A stretch of DNA of 38,029 nucleotides, from IMG/VR virus record IMGVR_UViG_3300027759_005545, positions 1 through 38,029 of that record. One strand, 5' to 3'. Of the stretch, positions 1-7,508 are shown in pieces. The position numbers and the translations under genes were made by a program. Each line of letters starts with the position of its first letter. Position 1 is the first letter of the stretch. A model generated the notes under the pieces. That model searched no databases, was not told the origin of the DNA, and was given only the letters and a program-made list of their open reading frames with translations. The DNA comes from a virus.

Positions 1-65
1 ATCCCTCCATCGATCTGCTCCACGGTGTCAATCCATTTACAAGGGAATCCAATACGTTTAATCAT
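1..65 (-). CDS. UvdE-like UV damage endonuclease, N-terminus only
   Basis: A reading frame opens at the ATG at 63-65 on the minus strand and runs off the left edge of the window. The visible residues begin MIKRIGFPCKWID. The IGFPCK opening resembles the start of UvdE-type UV damage endonucleases carried by T4-like marine phages (family knowledge), which nick DNA beside UV lesions. An in-frame TAA lies upstream, so this ATG is the only start. There is no Shine-Dalgarno sequence. Instead a consensus promoter ends 5 nt before the ATG. With only about 21 residues visible, the assignment is tentative; the existence of a gene start is better supported than its function. Confidence 0.5.
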   Translation of the reverse strand, partial: MIKRIGFPCKWIDTVEQIDGG

Positions 66-70
66 ATCGT

Positions 71-99
71 ATTGTATGTTATATAGGATTTATTGTCAA
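71..99 (-). promoter_or_regulatory. sigma70-like promoter before the UvdE-like gene
   Basis: On the minus strand TTGACA (99-94) and TACAAT (76-71) are separated by 17 nt. The -35 box directly abuts the stop codon of the preceding gene (100-102). The ATG starts 5 nt after the -10 box, so transcription would begin at or next to the start codon, giving a leaderless message. Confidence 0.65.
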
Positions 100-1302
100 T
101 TATTCCAAAATAATACCAAATTTGGCCCAGCGATGACCTTCCAAGCAAACCCATCCAATTGGTTGTCCAATTTTCGGACTATCATTGAATACAATTTCTC
201 CGGCGCGGCCTGCCCAATTTGGTTCAGCACTGGCTGTGCTCAGCGGTAGTGCGCCCAATCGTAAGTCATTAATAGTAACACTGCCGTCTATGTCCAGACT
301 AATGTTGTCCTTGCCAGCAGCGCCCAAAGTGATGTTAACAGGTCTGTGGCTACCAATAAATGCTCTGCCTTTGCCAACTTTATTAACTGCTACTTCAATG
401 TCATCATCCCATACTGTCAACGCATAAGATGGTTCTAGTGTGTTGACTCCTACTCGCTTTTGACTGACATATAGAGTATTGTCTAACAGAGTCTCTCCTC
501 GAGTTTGCAAATCTTCCAGCGTACCAACTTTACGCAAATTACTCTTTAACACCGTCGGAGCAATTTCTTTATCGTCAATAATGGTCTTATTGTCAAAAAC
601 TAATTTTGGTGCAACAACGCCAGCTTCTGCAATGTTGGCCAGTGTGGTATCGCTAATAGATTTTGTTAATACTTTTACTGCATTGCTGTCTGCCGCCAGT
701 TCGCCGTCAATGGCCAAATCGCCTTCTATTTTGGCACTGCCCTTGATTTGTAATCCAGTGGCCACCACCGTTTGTTCTATGACCACTGCATTGTCTAACA
801 CAGTCAGCTGACATTGAGTGGCTCTGTCATCTATACCAGTGGATCCGAATTCAGCGATTATGCCGCCGCGCACCTGATCACCGCTTAGAATAAAATTATC
901 AAAATCAATTGCGCTGGCTGCAATGCTGTTCTTGGGAAATTTGGTTGAAGTAATATATGCAGTTAATGCCGAATTAATTAAAGGAACTACATCAATGCCG
1001 TCCACATATTCTTTAGCTGCAACTGCAACTTGGGCTGCGATAGTGTCTTTAAGATTAGTGACAGCGGCTGTGCCGATGCGCCCAATTTCTGCATTGATAT
1101 GAGCAGTATCCAAGGGAAATTCTGCAATCTTCTTGGCTATACTGGGGCTGGCTAGCTCTGCTAGCGTAGAATCAAAATCATAAGCAGCAATTGCTTGGGT
1201 TATTTGATCGGCAATAGTGGATGCTAAATCTGCATCTACTTTTGCTTTGATGTCATCTACGATCGATTGTACTATTGTGTTTAGTTGATCACCAATTTGC
1301 AT
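100..1302 (-). CDS. Tail-fibre-like virion protein, 400 aa
   Basis: The protein has a long alpha-helical, Ala/Asp-rich N-terminal half (about residues 1-130) followed by beta-rich fibre-like sequence. Around residues 285-300 it has a VGVNTLEPSYALTV stretch, a pattern seen repeatedly in tail fibres and appendage proteins of large phages (V-G-x-x-T-x-P-x-x-x-L-x-V). It ends with a short PIGWVCLEGHRWAKFG motif, also common at the ends of marine myovirus structural proteins. I infer a tail fibre or baseplate-attached appendage. Its ATG (1300-1302) abuts the stop of the upstream gene (TAA at 1303-1305), so the two are probably co-translated. No chaperone-type domain is seen. The exact fibre class cannot be told from sequence alone. 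Confidence 0.6.
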   Translation of the reverse strand: MQIGDQLNTIVQSIVDDIKAKVDADLASTIADQITQAIAAYDFDSTLAELASPSIAKKIAEFPLDTAHINAEIGRIGTAAVTNLKDTIAAQVAVAAKEYVDGIDVVPLINSALTAYITSTKFPKNSIAASAIDFDNFILSGDQVRGGIIAEFGSTGIDDRATQCQLTVLDNAVVIEQTVVATGLQIKGSAKIEGDLAIDGELAADSNAVKVLTKSISDTTLANIAEAGVVAPKLVFDNKTIIDDKEIAPTVLKSNLRKVGTLEDLQTRGETLLDNTLYVSQKRVGVNTLEPSYALTVWDDDIEVAVNKVGKGRAFIGSHRPVNITLGAAGKDNISLDIDGSVTINDLRLGALPLSTASAEPNWAGRAGEIVFNDSPKIGQPIGWVCLEGHRWAKFGIILE

Positions 1303-2025
1303 TTAATTCTCAAAATGGATGCTGATTACATGTTCGTAGTTTTTCTTAATTAAACTCTTGTACATAAGATTTTTGTGTACAAGAAAATTGCTAGCGCCAG
1401 CATCCATAGTAAATTTGGCTAGTTGTTTGAAAAACAATGTTCGTCTATTGTATATACCTCGGCAAGCACTGGTCATACCACTCAACTGATATAGTGCTGT
1501 ACGCCAAATGTTTTTATCTTGAAGATCCCAATCGTGGATTTCAGTAAATGCAGTCAATTGTCCATTGGACTTGATCATGGCAGGTTGGCTGTATTCGCGG
1601 TCTTTGAAATCTTGATTCTTATAATCTTTTACAGTGGTAATAATCATACCACTGGTAAATTTACACAGCGTATCAATTTGATTCTTTTGGTCTGCTTCTG
1701 TCAATGAGAAAGTCAGATATTCATCAAAGGCCACTACCAAGTCAAACTTCATCGGCGTCGATTCATCCAATCGTGTGACCACGATGTTCTGGGTAACAAT
1801 CCAGTCGTACACTGTGTTACTGACTTCAGTTACATAAATTTCTTTAGCTTTGAAACTCAGTATGGCCGGATTAAACCCCACAAATAGAACAGTGTCAACT
1901 CCGCTGTTATAAAATTCAACAATCTTATCAATGATCTCGTGCTTACGGTCAACGATCTCTCGTCTCTTGGTATGCAGACAAAATGCATCAAAAATTACAT
2001 CGCTATACTTACAAAACTCTGTCAT
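1303..2025 (-). CDS. Rossmann-like protein, possible SAM-dependent methyltransferase
   Basis: A 240-residue soluble protein. The pattern DTVLFVGFNPA (about residues 43-53) resembles motif I of class I methyltransferases, YVTE (about 64-67) could be the acidic end of strand 2, DLVVAFDEYLTF (about 95-106) fits motif IV, and MIITTVKDYK fits strand 5. A canonical GxGxG is absent, so this is fold-level resemblance only and catalysis is uncertain. The gene directly precedes the fibre-like gene with no spacing, which may mean it acts on, or is packaged with, virion proteins. No Shine-Dalgarno sequence is visible before the ATG. It could equally be a structural or unknown phage protein. Confidence 0.4.
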   Translation of the reverse strand: MTEFCKYSDVIFDAFCLHTKRREIVDRKHEIIDKIVEFYNSGVDTVLFVGFNPAILSFKAKEIYVTEVSNTVYDWIVTQNIVVTRLDESTPMKFDLVVAFDEYLTFSLTEADQKNQIDTLCKFTSGMIITTVKDYKNQDFKDREYSQPAMIKSNGQLTAFTEIHDWDLQDKNIWRTALYQLSGMTSACRGIYNRRTLFFKQLAKFTMDAGASNFLVHKNLMYKSLIKKNYEHVISIHFEN

Positions 2026-2058
2026 ATATTATTCTTATTAATGTTGGTGGCCAGTAAG

Positions 2059-3078
2059 TTATTTATTGGATTCGCGCAACAAGTCAAGTGTCACACAATG
2101 AAAGCCACCGCCCAGAGTTCTACTGTGCCGCAGTTCAAGTGGCACCACAGTAATATTATTTTCTTCAAGAGTTCTAATTAATTTTTTCTGATGCTTGTCT
2201 ACAATCACAGTAGACTCATCTAGACTTAACACATTCAATGCTATCCATTTGCTAGCATACGGATATTGGTAAAATCCTTGCGCCACCACATCATCTACAT
2301 ATATCTTATCCCACTTTTTAAATAACGCAGGACAATTGGTTTCATTGACTCTGCTGGCATTTAACATGACCAAGCCATCTCTAAGAATAGATATGGTACT
2401 GTCAATGTGTGCATGTGCGTACACATCGTCTAAAATGTGAACTTTATATTTGCTGCCAAGAATATTTTGCAACCAACGAGCACCTAATAGATTACCGGTG
2501 TTACTGACCAAATATAAAATATCATCGTTGTGGCGTAATATGTTTGCTGCGTCGAATATAGGTTCTTTCTCAGTCAACAGCACATTGCCGTCCACAACAA
2601 AGTTTTCATAACTCAACAGTCTGGGTCGAGGCGCGGAAATCCAACGAGCATCGTCTTCAATTGCACCTTGTTTAATTTTCCAATAAGCATCAGATTCCAT
2701 TTGCCTGGAACGATAACACATGGGCGCTTCAATGACCATGTCATCAACTACCAATAACACATCACGGGGACAGTAGTTATACATACCATCAGTTTCCCAA
2801 GTATGATTTTTAACCACATATCCGTGATCCAAATCTTTAGGACGAAAAACTTTAGTACCAAAGTTTCGCAATGCATTCACCAAGTCTTCAAGATCTTCAT
2901 TGGCTTCGTCAATTATCTGCTGTGGGAATTTGCCCACAGGATGCGGAGTTTCTTTCCACGCAGTTATTTCGTGATTTAAATTGAAAATTTCATCCAACTT
3001 GGGAAACTGTGCTCCAGTGGCATCTCCCACAACACAGGTCTTCAATGTGTCGTATTCATTACGGCTTGAAATTTTCAT
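2059..3078 (-). CDS. Glycine amidinotransferase family enzyme
   Basis: A 339-residue protein with the full signature of the amidinotransferase family (arginine:glycine amidinotransferase, inosamine-phosphate amidinotransferase and the related toxin enzymes SxtG/CyrA). These move the amidino group of arginine to an amine acceptor. The catalytic triad is visible: Asp176 in FDAAN, His224 in AHIDST, and Cys328 in GGGFHCVTLD. The NYCPRD motif (101-106) is also typical. Length fits the family. The ATG overlaps the stop of the upstream oxygenase gene by 4 nt, and the dehydrogenase lies before that, so the three are very probably one operon. The acceptor cannot be predicted; the neighbours suggest a modified sugar or small molecule. 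Confidence 0.88.
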   Translation of the reverse strand: MKISSRNEYDTLKTCVVGDATGAQFPKLDEIFNLNHEITAWKETPHPVGKFPQQIIDEANEDLEDLVNALRNFGTKVFRPKDLDHGYVVKNHTWETDGMYNYCPRDVLLVVDDMVIEAPMCYRSRQMESDAYWKIKQGAIEDDARWISAPRPRLLSYENFVVDGNVLLTEKEPIFDAANILRHNDDILYLVSNTGNLLGARWLQNILGSKYKVHILDDVYAHAHIDSTISILRDGLVMLNASRVNETNCPALFKKWDKIYVDDVVAQGFYQYPYASKWIALNVLSLDESTVIVDKHQKKLIRTLEENNITVVPLELRHSRTLGGGFHCVTLDLLRESNK

Positions 3079-3593
3079 ATATGCCCAGTGATTTGTAGTG
3101 TGTATCTAGGCAGCAATCCTATGTTGGCGGCCAAATGCGGAGTATCGTTGCGCCATGTCATACAGTCGCCTGCTCGCCATCCAACAAACGGTTCGTGATC
3201 ATATTCAGCATAATGTCCTGATTGCCAATCTTCAAGAAACACTACGGCTCTGTGTATGGTATGTTCTAAGCCCACTAAATTGAACAATTCAACATATCGC
3301 GTATACAAATCTCGATGATCGGGCAAGACCGTGCCAGTGTCCATTTTGTAGTAACTGGTGCCGATATCTTTCCATCCTCGGGCTGTAAATATGTCAACGA
3401 ATCGCTGATTCCATGACGGTTGTGGAGTTCGCATGTCGCACATTAGACCCGTAAACGGGCCCCAGTAACCTTGAGTTACCCAAGTATTGACGCTCACTGG
3501 ATCATTAAAGGGTTCACGAACATAAGTTAAATTTTTATATTCGTCATCCCAAAATTTACCAAGGTGAAGTTTACTGACCTCTGGTGTTGCCAT
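3075..3593 (-). CDS. 2-oxoglutarate/Fe(II)-dependent oxygenase-like protein
   Basis: A 172-residue cupin-type protein. It shows the iron facial triad His93-x-Asp95 (PDHRD) and His153 (NDTPHLAAN), followed by Arg163 in PRYTLQITG, the usual 2-oxoglutarate carboxylate anchor. The GHYAEYDHEPFVGWRAGD segment fits the central strands of the double-stranded beta-helix. Such enzymes hydroxylate or otherwise oxidise amino acids, peptides, nucleotides or small molecules; the resemblance is closest to aspartyl/asparaginyl-hydroxylase-like phage proteins. It overlaps the dehydrogenase gene upstream by 23 nt and the amidinotransferase downstream by 4 nt, which indicates tight translational coupling. The substrate is unknown. 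Confidence 0.7.
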   Translation of the reverse strand: MATPEVSKLHLGKFWDDEYKNLTYVREPFNDPVSVNTWVTQGYWGPFTGLMCDMRTPQPSWNQRFVDIFTARGWKDIGTSYYKMDTGTVLPDHRDLYTRYVELFNLVGLEHTIHRAVVFLEDWQSGHYAEYDHEPFVGWRAGDCMTWRNDTPHLAANIGLLPRYTLQITGHI

Positions 3594-4821
3594 AATGAAT
3601 TACTTTGACCCCATCAGTTGATTGCAGTTTGCGCCATGGATCAACAATAACACTATCTTTGACAATAGCGCAGTAAGGTTTAGTATCAGCTTGCTCGCCG
3701 GTGTATTCATAAGTAATTTTACGATTGTGTGCCCAGAGATAAACTGCTGGACCTTCAACACCTGCCACAACTTCGTCTTGATTGTCGGCCAGTGGATCAA
3801 CATATGCCACTGGCATGCCTGCTTCTTTAACATAAAAGCCAACCAGTGTGCTGTAACTACCAATGCAATATTCAACATCGGGTTTGTATGCTTTGCCGTG
3901 AATAACAATAGGCAAACCCGCAGATCTGGCTTGGTCCACTAAAAACAGTGCCAAATTCTTTGCTTGAATTTCACGAGCATGCATGATGGTGTCAAACAAG
4001 TCATAGCCAACATCATAGTGCTCTGCCAACCAACGCAGTGCAATGTTGTCACGCGGATGGCAAGCACCTGCATCGCCCATGCCTGCTGTCATGTATTTGG
4101 GTCCTTGCAGTCGCATGGTACTACGAGCTAATGCATTGGTCACCACATCAACATTGATATTGCCAATCTTCATGGCAAAGTCTTGAATCATGTTGACGAT
4201 ACCAACTTTGGCTGAAATATAGGTATTGTAGAAAATCTTGATAGCTTCACATTCGTCCCATGTGCCAATTTCATAGCGGGGATCGTTGTTCATCATGGTC
4301 TTGTACAGTGCAATCAACTCACCAGCAATGCCAGTTAGTTCACCGTCTTCAGTACCGATGATAACCATTTCTGGATTGGCCATGTCCCACTTGACACTGC
4401 CCATGGCAATCAGGTAAGGATTATATAAGAATTGATGCTTCTTATCCAGCAGGGTAATAAACTTGCTACGAGTTGTGCCTGGTAACACTGTGCTGATTAA
4501 CACAACTTTTTTGCTGGTCCTGGCATGCTGATTAACTTTATTAATAGCGTCTAGTACTGCATCGTGTCCAAAGTCTTTTGGGGTCATGTGGCTGCTGGGT
4601 ACACTGCCATCATACCCCTCGGTGTGCGGTGTGGGCACTGCTATGAAAATCCATTCGCTTTCATCAACCAGTTCCTGAATATCACAAACCTTGACACTGT
4701 CGCTCGTTCTTGGGTAAATATCATAGCCCCGGACTTCATGTTTCTCTGCCATTACTTCGGCACAGTCTAGGCCCAGTTTACCAATTCCGATAAAACCAAT
4801 TTTTTTCTTTTCGATCATCAT
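3571..4821 (-). CDS. UDP-glucose/GDP-mannose dehydrogenase family protein
   Basis: A 416-residue nucleotide-sugar dehydrogenase. The N-terminal NAD-binding motif is GFIGIGKLG (residues 9-17), followed by AVPTP (61-65). The conserved Glu192-x-x-Lys195-x-x-x-Asn199 helix (ECEAIKIFYN) and the catalytic Cys254 in GDAGACHPRDN (GGxCxPKD in classical members) are present. The C-terminal domain has HGKAYKPDV, the usual G-x-x-Y/F-K-P-x-x-D signature. Such enzymes make uronic-acid nucleotide sugars in two NAD-dependent oxidations. A GGAG ribosome binding site lies 5 nt before the first ATG and 8 nt before the second, so either start is possible. It heads the operon with the oxygenase and amidinotransferase and abuts the divergent glycosyltransferase-like gene. 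Confidence 0.85.
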   Translation of the reverse strand: MMIEKKKIGFIGIGKLGLDCAEVMAEKHEVRGYDIYPRTSDSVKVCDIQELVDESEWIFIAVPTPHTEGYDGSVPSSHMTPKDFGHDAVLDAINKVNQHARTSKKVVLISTVLPGTTRSKFITLLDKKHQFLYNPYLIAMGSVKWDMANPEMVIIGTEDGELTGIAGELIALYKTMMNNDPRYEIGTWDECEAIKIFYNTYISAKVGIVNMIQDFAMKIGNINVDVVTNALARSTMRLQGPKYMTAGMGDAGACHPRDNIALRWLAEHYDVGYDLFDTIMHAREIQAKNLALFLVDQARSAGLPIVIHGKAYKPDVEYCIGSYSTLVGFYVKEAGMPVAYVDPLADNQDEVVAGVEGPAVYLWAHNRKITYEYTGEQADTKPYCAIVKDSVIVDPWRKLQSTDGVKVIHYGNTRGQ

Positions 4822-5991
4822 ATGTTCTCCATTGAAAGTTTCTATTATATATTATACACTAATTTGCTTAAACCGTTAAACATTAACGGCAAATATTTCT
4901 ATCCGTTCGGTTCCACTGATGTTGACGATCTGATAAAAATAGTAAAATCAGATCAAGGAGCTCGAGTAATGCATGACTGCATCTTTTACGACCAAGAACC
5001 TGTATTTGATAAAATCTCAGATAAATTAATAGCCTCAGGTGAGTTACTCACTCGTAAAAAAATTAATATTTTAGCTAATTCAGAATATTCCCAAGTCAAA
5101 CGTTCGATTTGCAAGGAGAATCAATTGTTAGATTGGTATTATTTTTATCACGGGTTTGCGGCATTAGATTGGTATCGAGATTATCAGTATTTTTCCGAAG
5201 TTGAATGTCAATATACAAAAGTATTTATGTCACTCAACAGACTCGTGACAAATGATAGGAGTTATAGGTTGGTATTAGTATCTTTATTTTTAGAAAAAAA
5301 TCTATTAGATAAAGGAGTGGTAAGTTTACATTTGAATGATCAAGGTTGGGGAGATTGGAAGGCAGAATTGTCTAGTGCAGATACCAAATTATCTTCTTAT
5401 CAAATTGAATTTGTAAACAAACATATTGGTCAATTAAGTGGATCTATTATTGCAGATACTGATCAACCCCGGGGTAGTTTAAGTGCCGACAGCGGTCCGC
5501 CACAATTAAAATTTAATCAATCTGCATTATGGCATGTGGTCAGTGAAACTGTATTTTACTACGATAAATTACATTTGACAGAAAAAATATTCAAACCCAT
5601 ATTCAGTAAGCGGCCGTTTATTTTGGTTGCTGCGCCAGGAAATTTAGCCTACTTAAAGAGTTATGGATTTCGTACATTTGATCGTTGGATAGACGAAAGC
5701 TACGACGATGAGCAAGATCATCAAACTCGACTGGAAAACATTGCAGCAGAAGTGGAAAAACTCTGCAATCTTTCTCCTGCTGATCTCAAAAAAATGCACC
5801 AAGAAATGCGTGAAATATTGGAATTTAATTTTAATCATTTCTATGGAGAATTTAAAACTATAATAGTTCGAGAGTTATTGGACAATTTCAAAGGTATTGC
5901 AGGGCAATGGAACAACGGCAGAGTTGACGGCAGGAACATGGATTTATCGTTATTAGATTTCCCAACTATAGAAAAACGCTTGCTCCAATAA
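4822..5991 (+). CDS. Glycosyltransferase-like protein (paralogue of the 34084-35112 gene)
   Basis: A 389-residue protein. The C-terminal half has LTEKIFKPIFSKRPFILV, then a GF-TF-IDESYD block (about residues 281-300), a pattern found in a family of glycosyltransferase-like proteins of phages and proteobacteria. The middle has VFMSLNR...R, a nucleotide-sugar-site-like motif in that family. The product of 34084-35112 on the other strand shares the same blocks (LTEKTTKALFAKRIFVIF, then SIIDESYD), so the two are diverged paralogues. The ATG starts immediately after the divergent dehydrogenase start, and no Shine-Dalgarno sequence precedes it, so the start is uncertain. The gene looks more AT-rich than its neighbours. 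A role in glycosylating host surface or virion is inferred from the adjacent sugar dehydrogenase. Confidence 0.55.
   Translation: MFSIESFYYILYTNLLKPLNINGKYFYPFGSTDVDDLIKIVKSDQGARVMHDCIFYDQEPVFDKISDKLIASGELLTRKKINILANSEYSQVKRSICKENQLLDWYYFYHGFAALDWYRDYQYFSEVECQYTKVFMSLNRLVTNDRSYRLVLVSLFLEKNLLDKGVVSLHLNDQGWGDWKAELSSADTKLSSYQIEFVNKHIGQLSGSIIADTDQPRGSLSADSGPPQLKFNQSALWHVVSETVFYYDKLHLTEKIFKPIFSKRPFILVAAPGNLAYLKSYGFRTFDRWIDESYDDEQDHQTRLENIAAEVEKLCNLSPADLKKMHQEMREILEFNFNHFYGEFKTIIVRELLDNFKGIAGQWNNGRVDGRNMDLSLLDFPTIEKRLLQ
4844..4879 (-). promoter_or_regulatory. Candidate sigma70-like promoter(s) for the dehydrogenase operon
   Basis: Two overlapping TATAAT boxes on the minus strand (4849-4844 and 4856-4851) have partial -35 boxes 17 nt upstream (TTTAAG at 4872-4867, TTAACG at 4879-4874). 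They lie inside the 5' end of the divergent plus-strand gene and would give a short leader that includes the GGAG site of the dehydrogenase gene. The -35 matches are weak. Confidence 0.4.
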
Positions 5992-6019
5992 ATACTAGTA
6001 TAATAACAAGGGCAGCTCG

Positions 6020-6301
6020 ATGAATGAAATTTTCAAAGTAATAGGGGATTTGGGATTTCCAGTTGCCATGGCGCTGGCAGGCGGCTACTTTGTATACCTA
6101 ACAATTAAACTATTATTGGCCGGCGTACTAGGTTCTATCCGAGGCATGGCAGGTATCATTACTGCACTGGACAATCGAGTTAAAACAATGAATCACGATG
6201 TTGTTCGTATTGACACTATTGTATCTAATGCGCTTGGGTTAAAGCCCGATGTAGACCGTATTGCACGGGCTGACGGCAAATCAGACGCTAGGAGAGATTA
6301 A
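6020..6301 (+). CDS. Small one-TM protein, holin-like
   Basis: A 93-residue protein with an N-terminal DLGFPVAMALAGGYFVY segment leading into one membrane span (about residues 10-38), then an amphipathic helical tail (DNRVKTMNHDVVRIDTIVSN) that could form a coiled coil. An AAGG ribosome binding site lies 9 nt upstream. The plan of one N-terminal span and a charged helical tail resembles UviB/BhlA-type holin-like proteins, but this is a shape match only. The product of 7176-7508 has the same plan and a shared GFP-[IV]-VMA motif, so the two are related. It overlaps the next gene by 1 nt (TAATG). Confidence 0.55.
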   Translation: MNEIFKVIGDLGFPVAMALAGGYFVYLTIKLLLAGVLGSIRGMAGIITALDNRVKTMNHDVVRIDTIVSNALGLKPDVDRIARADGKSDARRD

Positions 6302-6498
6302 TGTTATATTTCGATTACAACTGGAATCTGGGACCTGGATATATTGTACCAGATGCCGAATTAGACACCGACAAGCTCGAGTGGCGAGCCGGCGATCTTT
6401 GGGAAATGATAGAAGTCGATGGCAAACTTAGATTACACAAAGTAGACCCCTTGGTTAAATTTATTGTGAATGGAATTCGTGATGAAAAAGTGGGATAA
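6301..6498 (+). CDS. Small acidic protein of unknown function, 65 aa
   Basis: A soluble 65-residue protein rich in Asp, Glu and Trp (YNWNLGPGYIVP, then a hydrophilic WRAGDLWEMIEVDGKLRLHK segment that looks like two or three beta strands). No family is recognised. The ATG overlaps the stop of the preceding membrane-protein gene by one base, and the next small gene starts inside its last codons, so it belongs to the same transcription unit. The packing supports it being real. Confidence 0.6.
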   Translation: MLYFDYNWNLGPGYIVPDAELDTDKLEWRAGDLWEMIEVDGKLRLHKVDPLVKFIVNGIRDEKVG

Positions 6499-6628
6499 AT
6501 GGCGAAATAATTTATCCCCTAATACTAAAGAGTGGTTAAAATCTCAACCAATTTGGCATGACAGTGACTTATATAAAATTGCATTGTCTGCATTCGTCGT
6601 GGGATTTATAGTTGGTTTTATATTTTAA
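6482..6628 (+). CDS. Tiny single-TM protein, 48 aa
   Basis: An ATG at 6482 inside the end of the previous gene opens a 48-residue frame: a Lys/Trp/Asn-rich N-terminus (MKKWDKWRNN) and one clear C-terminal membrane span (IALSAFVVGFIVGFIF). It ends at a TAA that overlaps the AAGGA ribosome binding site of the next gene. The 17-nt overlap, the clean hydrophobic segment, and the way it fills the gap between two genes support it. Function unknown. In a cluster of membrane proteins it could be a lysis accessory or a membrane-complex subunit. Confidence 0.55.
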   Translation: MKKWDKWRNNLSPNTKEWLKSQPIWHDSDLYKIALSAFVVGFIVGFIF

Positions 6629-6637
6629 GGAAACAAA

Positions 6638-7174
6638 ATGAGCGAAGTTAAACCATTGTCACGCAGTGAGCGTGAAGCACAGATCAAAGACAGAGCAGGT
6701 TGGGTTATTACCTTTATTGCATTATTGTTGGCAGTTACCACATATGCGGCCAATGGTTTTAGTAGTAAGATTTTATCAAATACAATCAAAGCCAACGATA
6801 CTTGGAACTTTTATCAAGCAAAATCTATCAAGCAATCCATAGCCGAAGGCCAATTGGAAGAATCCAAAGATTACAATCGCAAAGAACAGATAAGATCAAA
6901 AATTGCTAGATATGAGTCGGACCCTGTGTCCGGAGAAGGTAAGAAAGAGTTGATGGCGCGAGCATTACAGATTGAAGCAGAGCGAGACGAGGCCAAGAAA
7001 CACACACCATGGCTAACATTTGCGGCCATGGCATTTCAATTGGCAATCGTATTACTGTCTGCGAGTATTTTGGCCGTGGACAAACGCATGTTTTGGGGTA
7101 GCCTTGGTGTTAGTGCATTTGGCGTCTTGTTGTTGATTCAAGGTATTTGGCTCGTGGCGCCGTTGGCGATATAA
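6638..7174 (+). CDS. DUF4337-like membrane protein
   Basis: A 178-residue membrane protein with one N-terminal span (about residues 19-38), a long charged helical domain, and two C-terminal spans (about 124-145 and 152-174). The motif KANDTWNFYQAKSIKQ just after the first span is the hallmark of the DUF4337 family, whose function is unknown. A good ribosome binding site (AAGGA, 8 nt before the ATG) is present. It lies between two related one-TM proteins, and its stop overlaps the start region of the second (TAATATG), suggesting a complex in the inner membrane. Confidence 0.72.
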   Translation: MSEVKPLSRSEREAQIKDRAGWVITFIALLLAVTTYAANGFSSKILSNTIKANDTWNFYQAKSIKQSIAEGQLEESKDYNRKEQIRSKIARYESDPVSGEGKKELMARALQIEAERDEAKKHTPWLTFAAMAFQLAIVLLSASILAVDKRMFWGSLGVSAFGVLLLIQGIWLVAPLAI

Positions 7175-7175
7175 T

Positions 7176-7508
7176 ATGGGCGACATTGTAGAATTAATTA
7201 ACAAATACGGCTTTCCCATAGTGATGGCCGTAGGCATGGGCGCGATAATAAAATATGTATGGGAATGGGCAACTAAAGAAGTCAAGCCAGTTATATCAGA
7301 TGCCAATACTGTGTTAATTGCACTTATCGACCGTATCCGTATGTTAGACAACGACTTAATCCGATTAAATCAAAAAGTTAATACAGTATTGCATTTGCGC
7401 GGCAAGACCATCGAGCACGAACGAGTAGAAGCTGAAAAAGCTATTAATGATGTTAAGAAGATTAAAAAGTCAGAAGATGACAATGCTGCTGCCTCTGGTG
7501 AAAGTTAA
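7176..7508 (+). CDS. One-TM coiled-coil protein, holin-like
   Basis: A 110-residue protein with an N-terminal KYGFPIVMAVGMGAIIKYVWEW span, then a long charged helix (IDRIRMLDNDLIRLNQKVNTVL) likely to form a coiled coil, and an acidic, Lys-rich tail. The plan and the GFPIVMA motif match the product of 6020-6301, so the pair probably arose by duplication. It begins 1 nt after the DUF4337 stop. A holin or spanin-like lysis role is possible, but a structural membrane role is equally possible. It is the last gene of the plus-strand unit. Confidence 0.55.
   Translation: MGDIVELINKYGFPIVMAVGMGAIIKYVWEWATKEVKPVISDANTVLIALIDRIRMLDNDLIRLNQKVNTVLHLRGKTIEHERVEAEKAINDVKKIKKSEDDNAAASGES

Noticed and set aside
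7147-7175. TTGGCT and TATAAT with 17-nt spacing on the plus strand before the 7176 gene
   Set aside because: The -10 box touches the ATG, so transcription would begin inside the gene; the overlap TAATATG explains the sequence.
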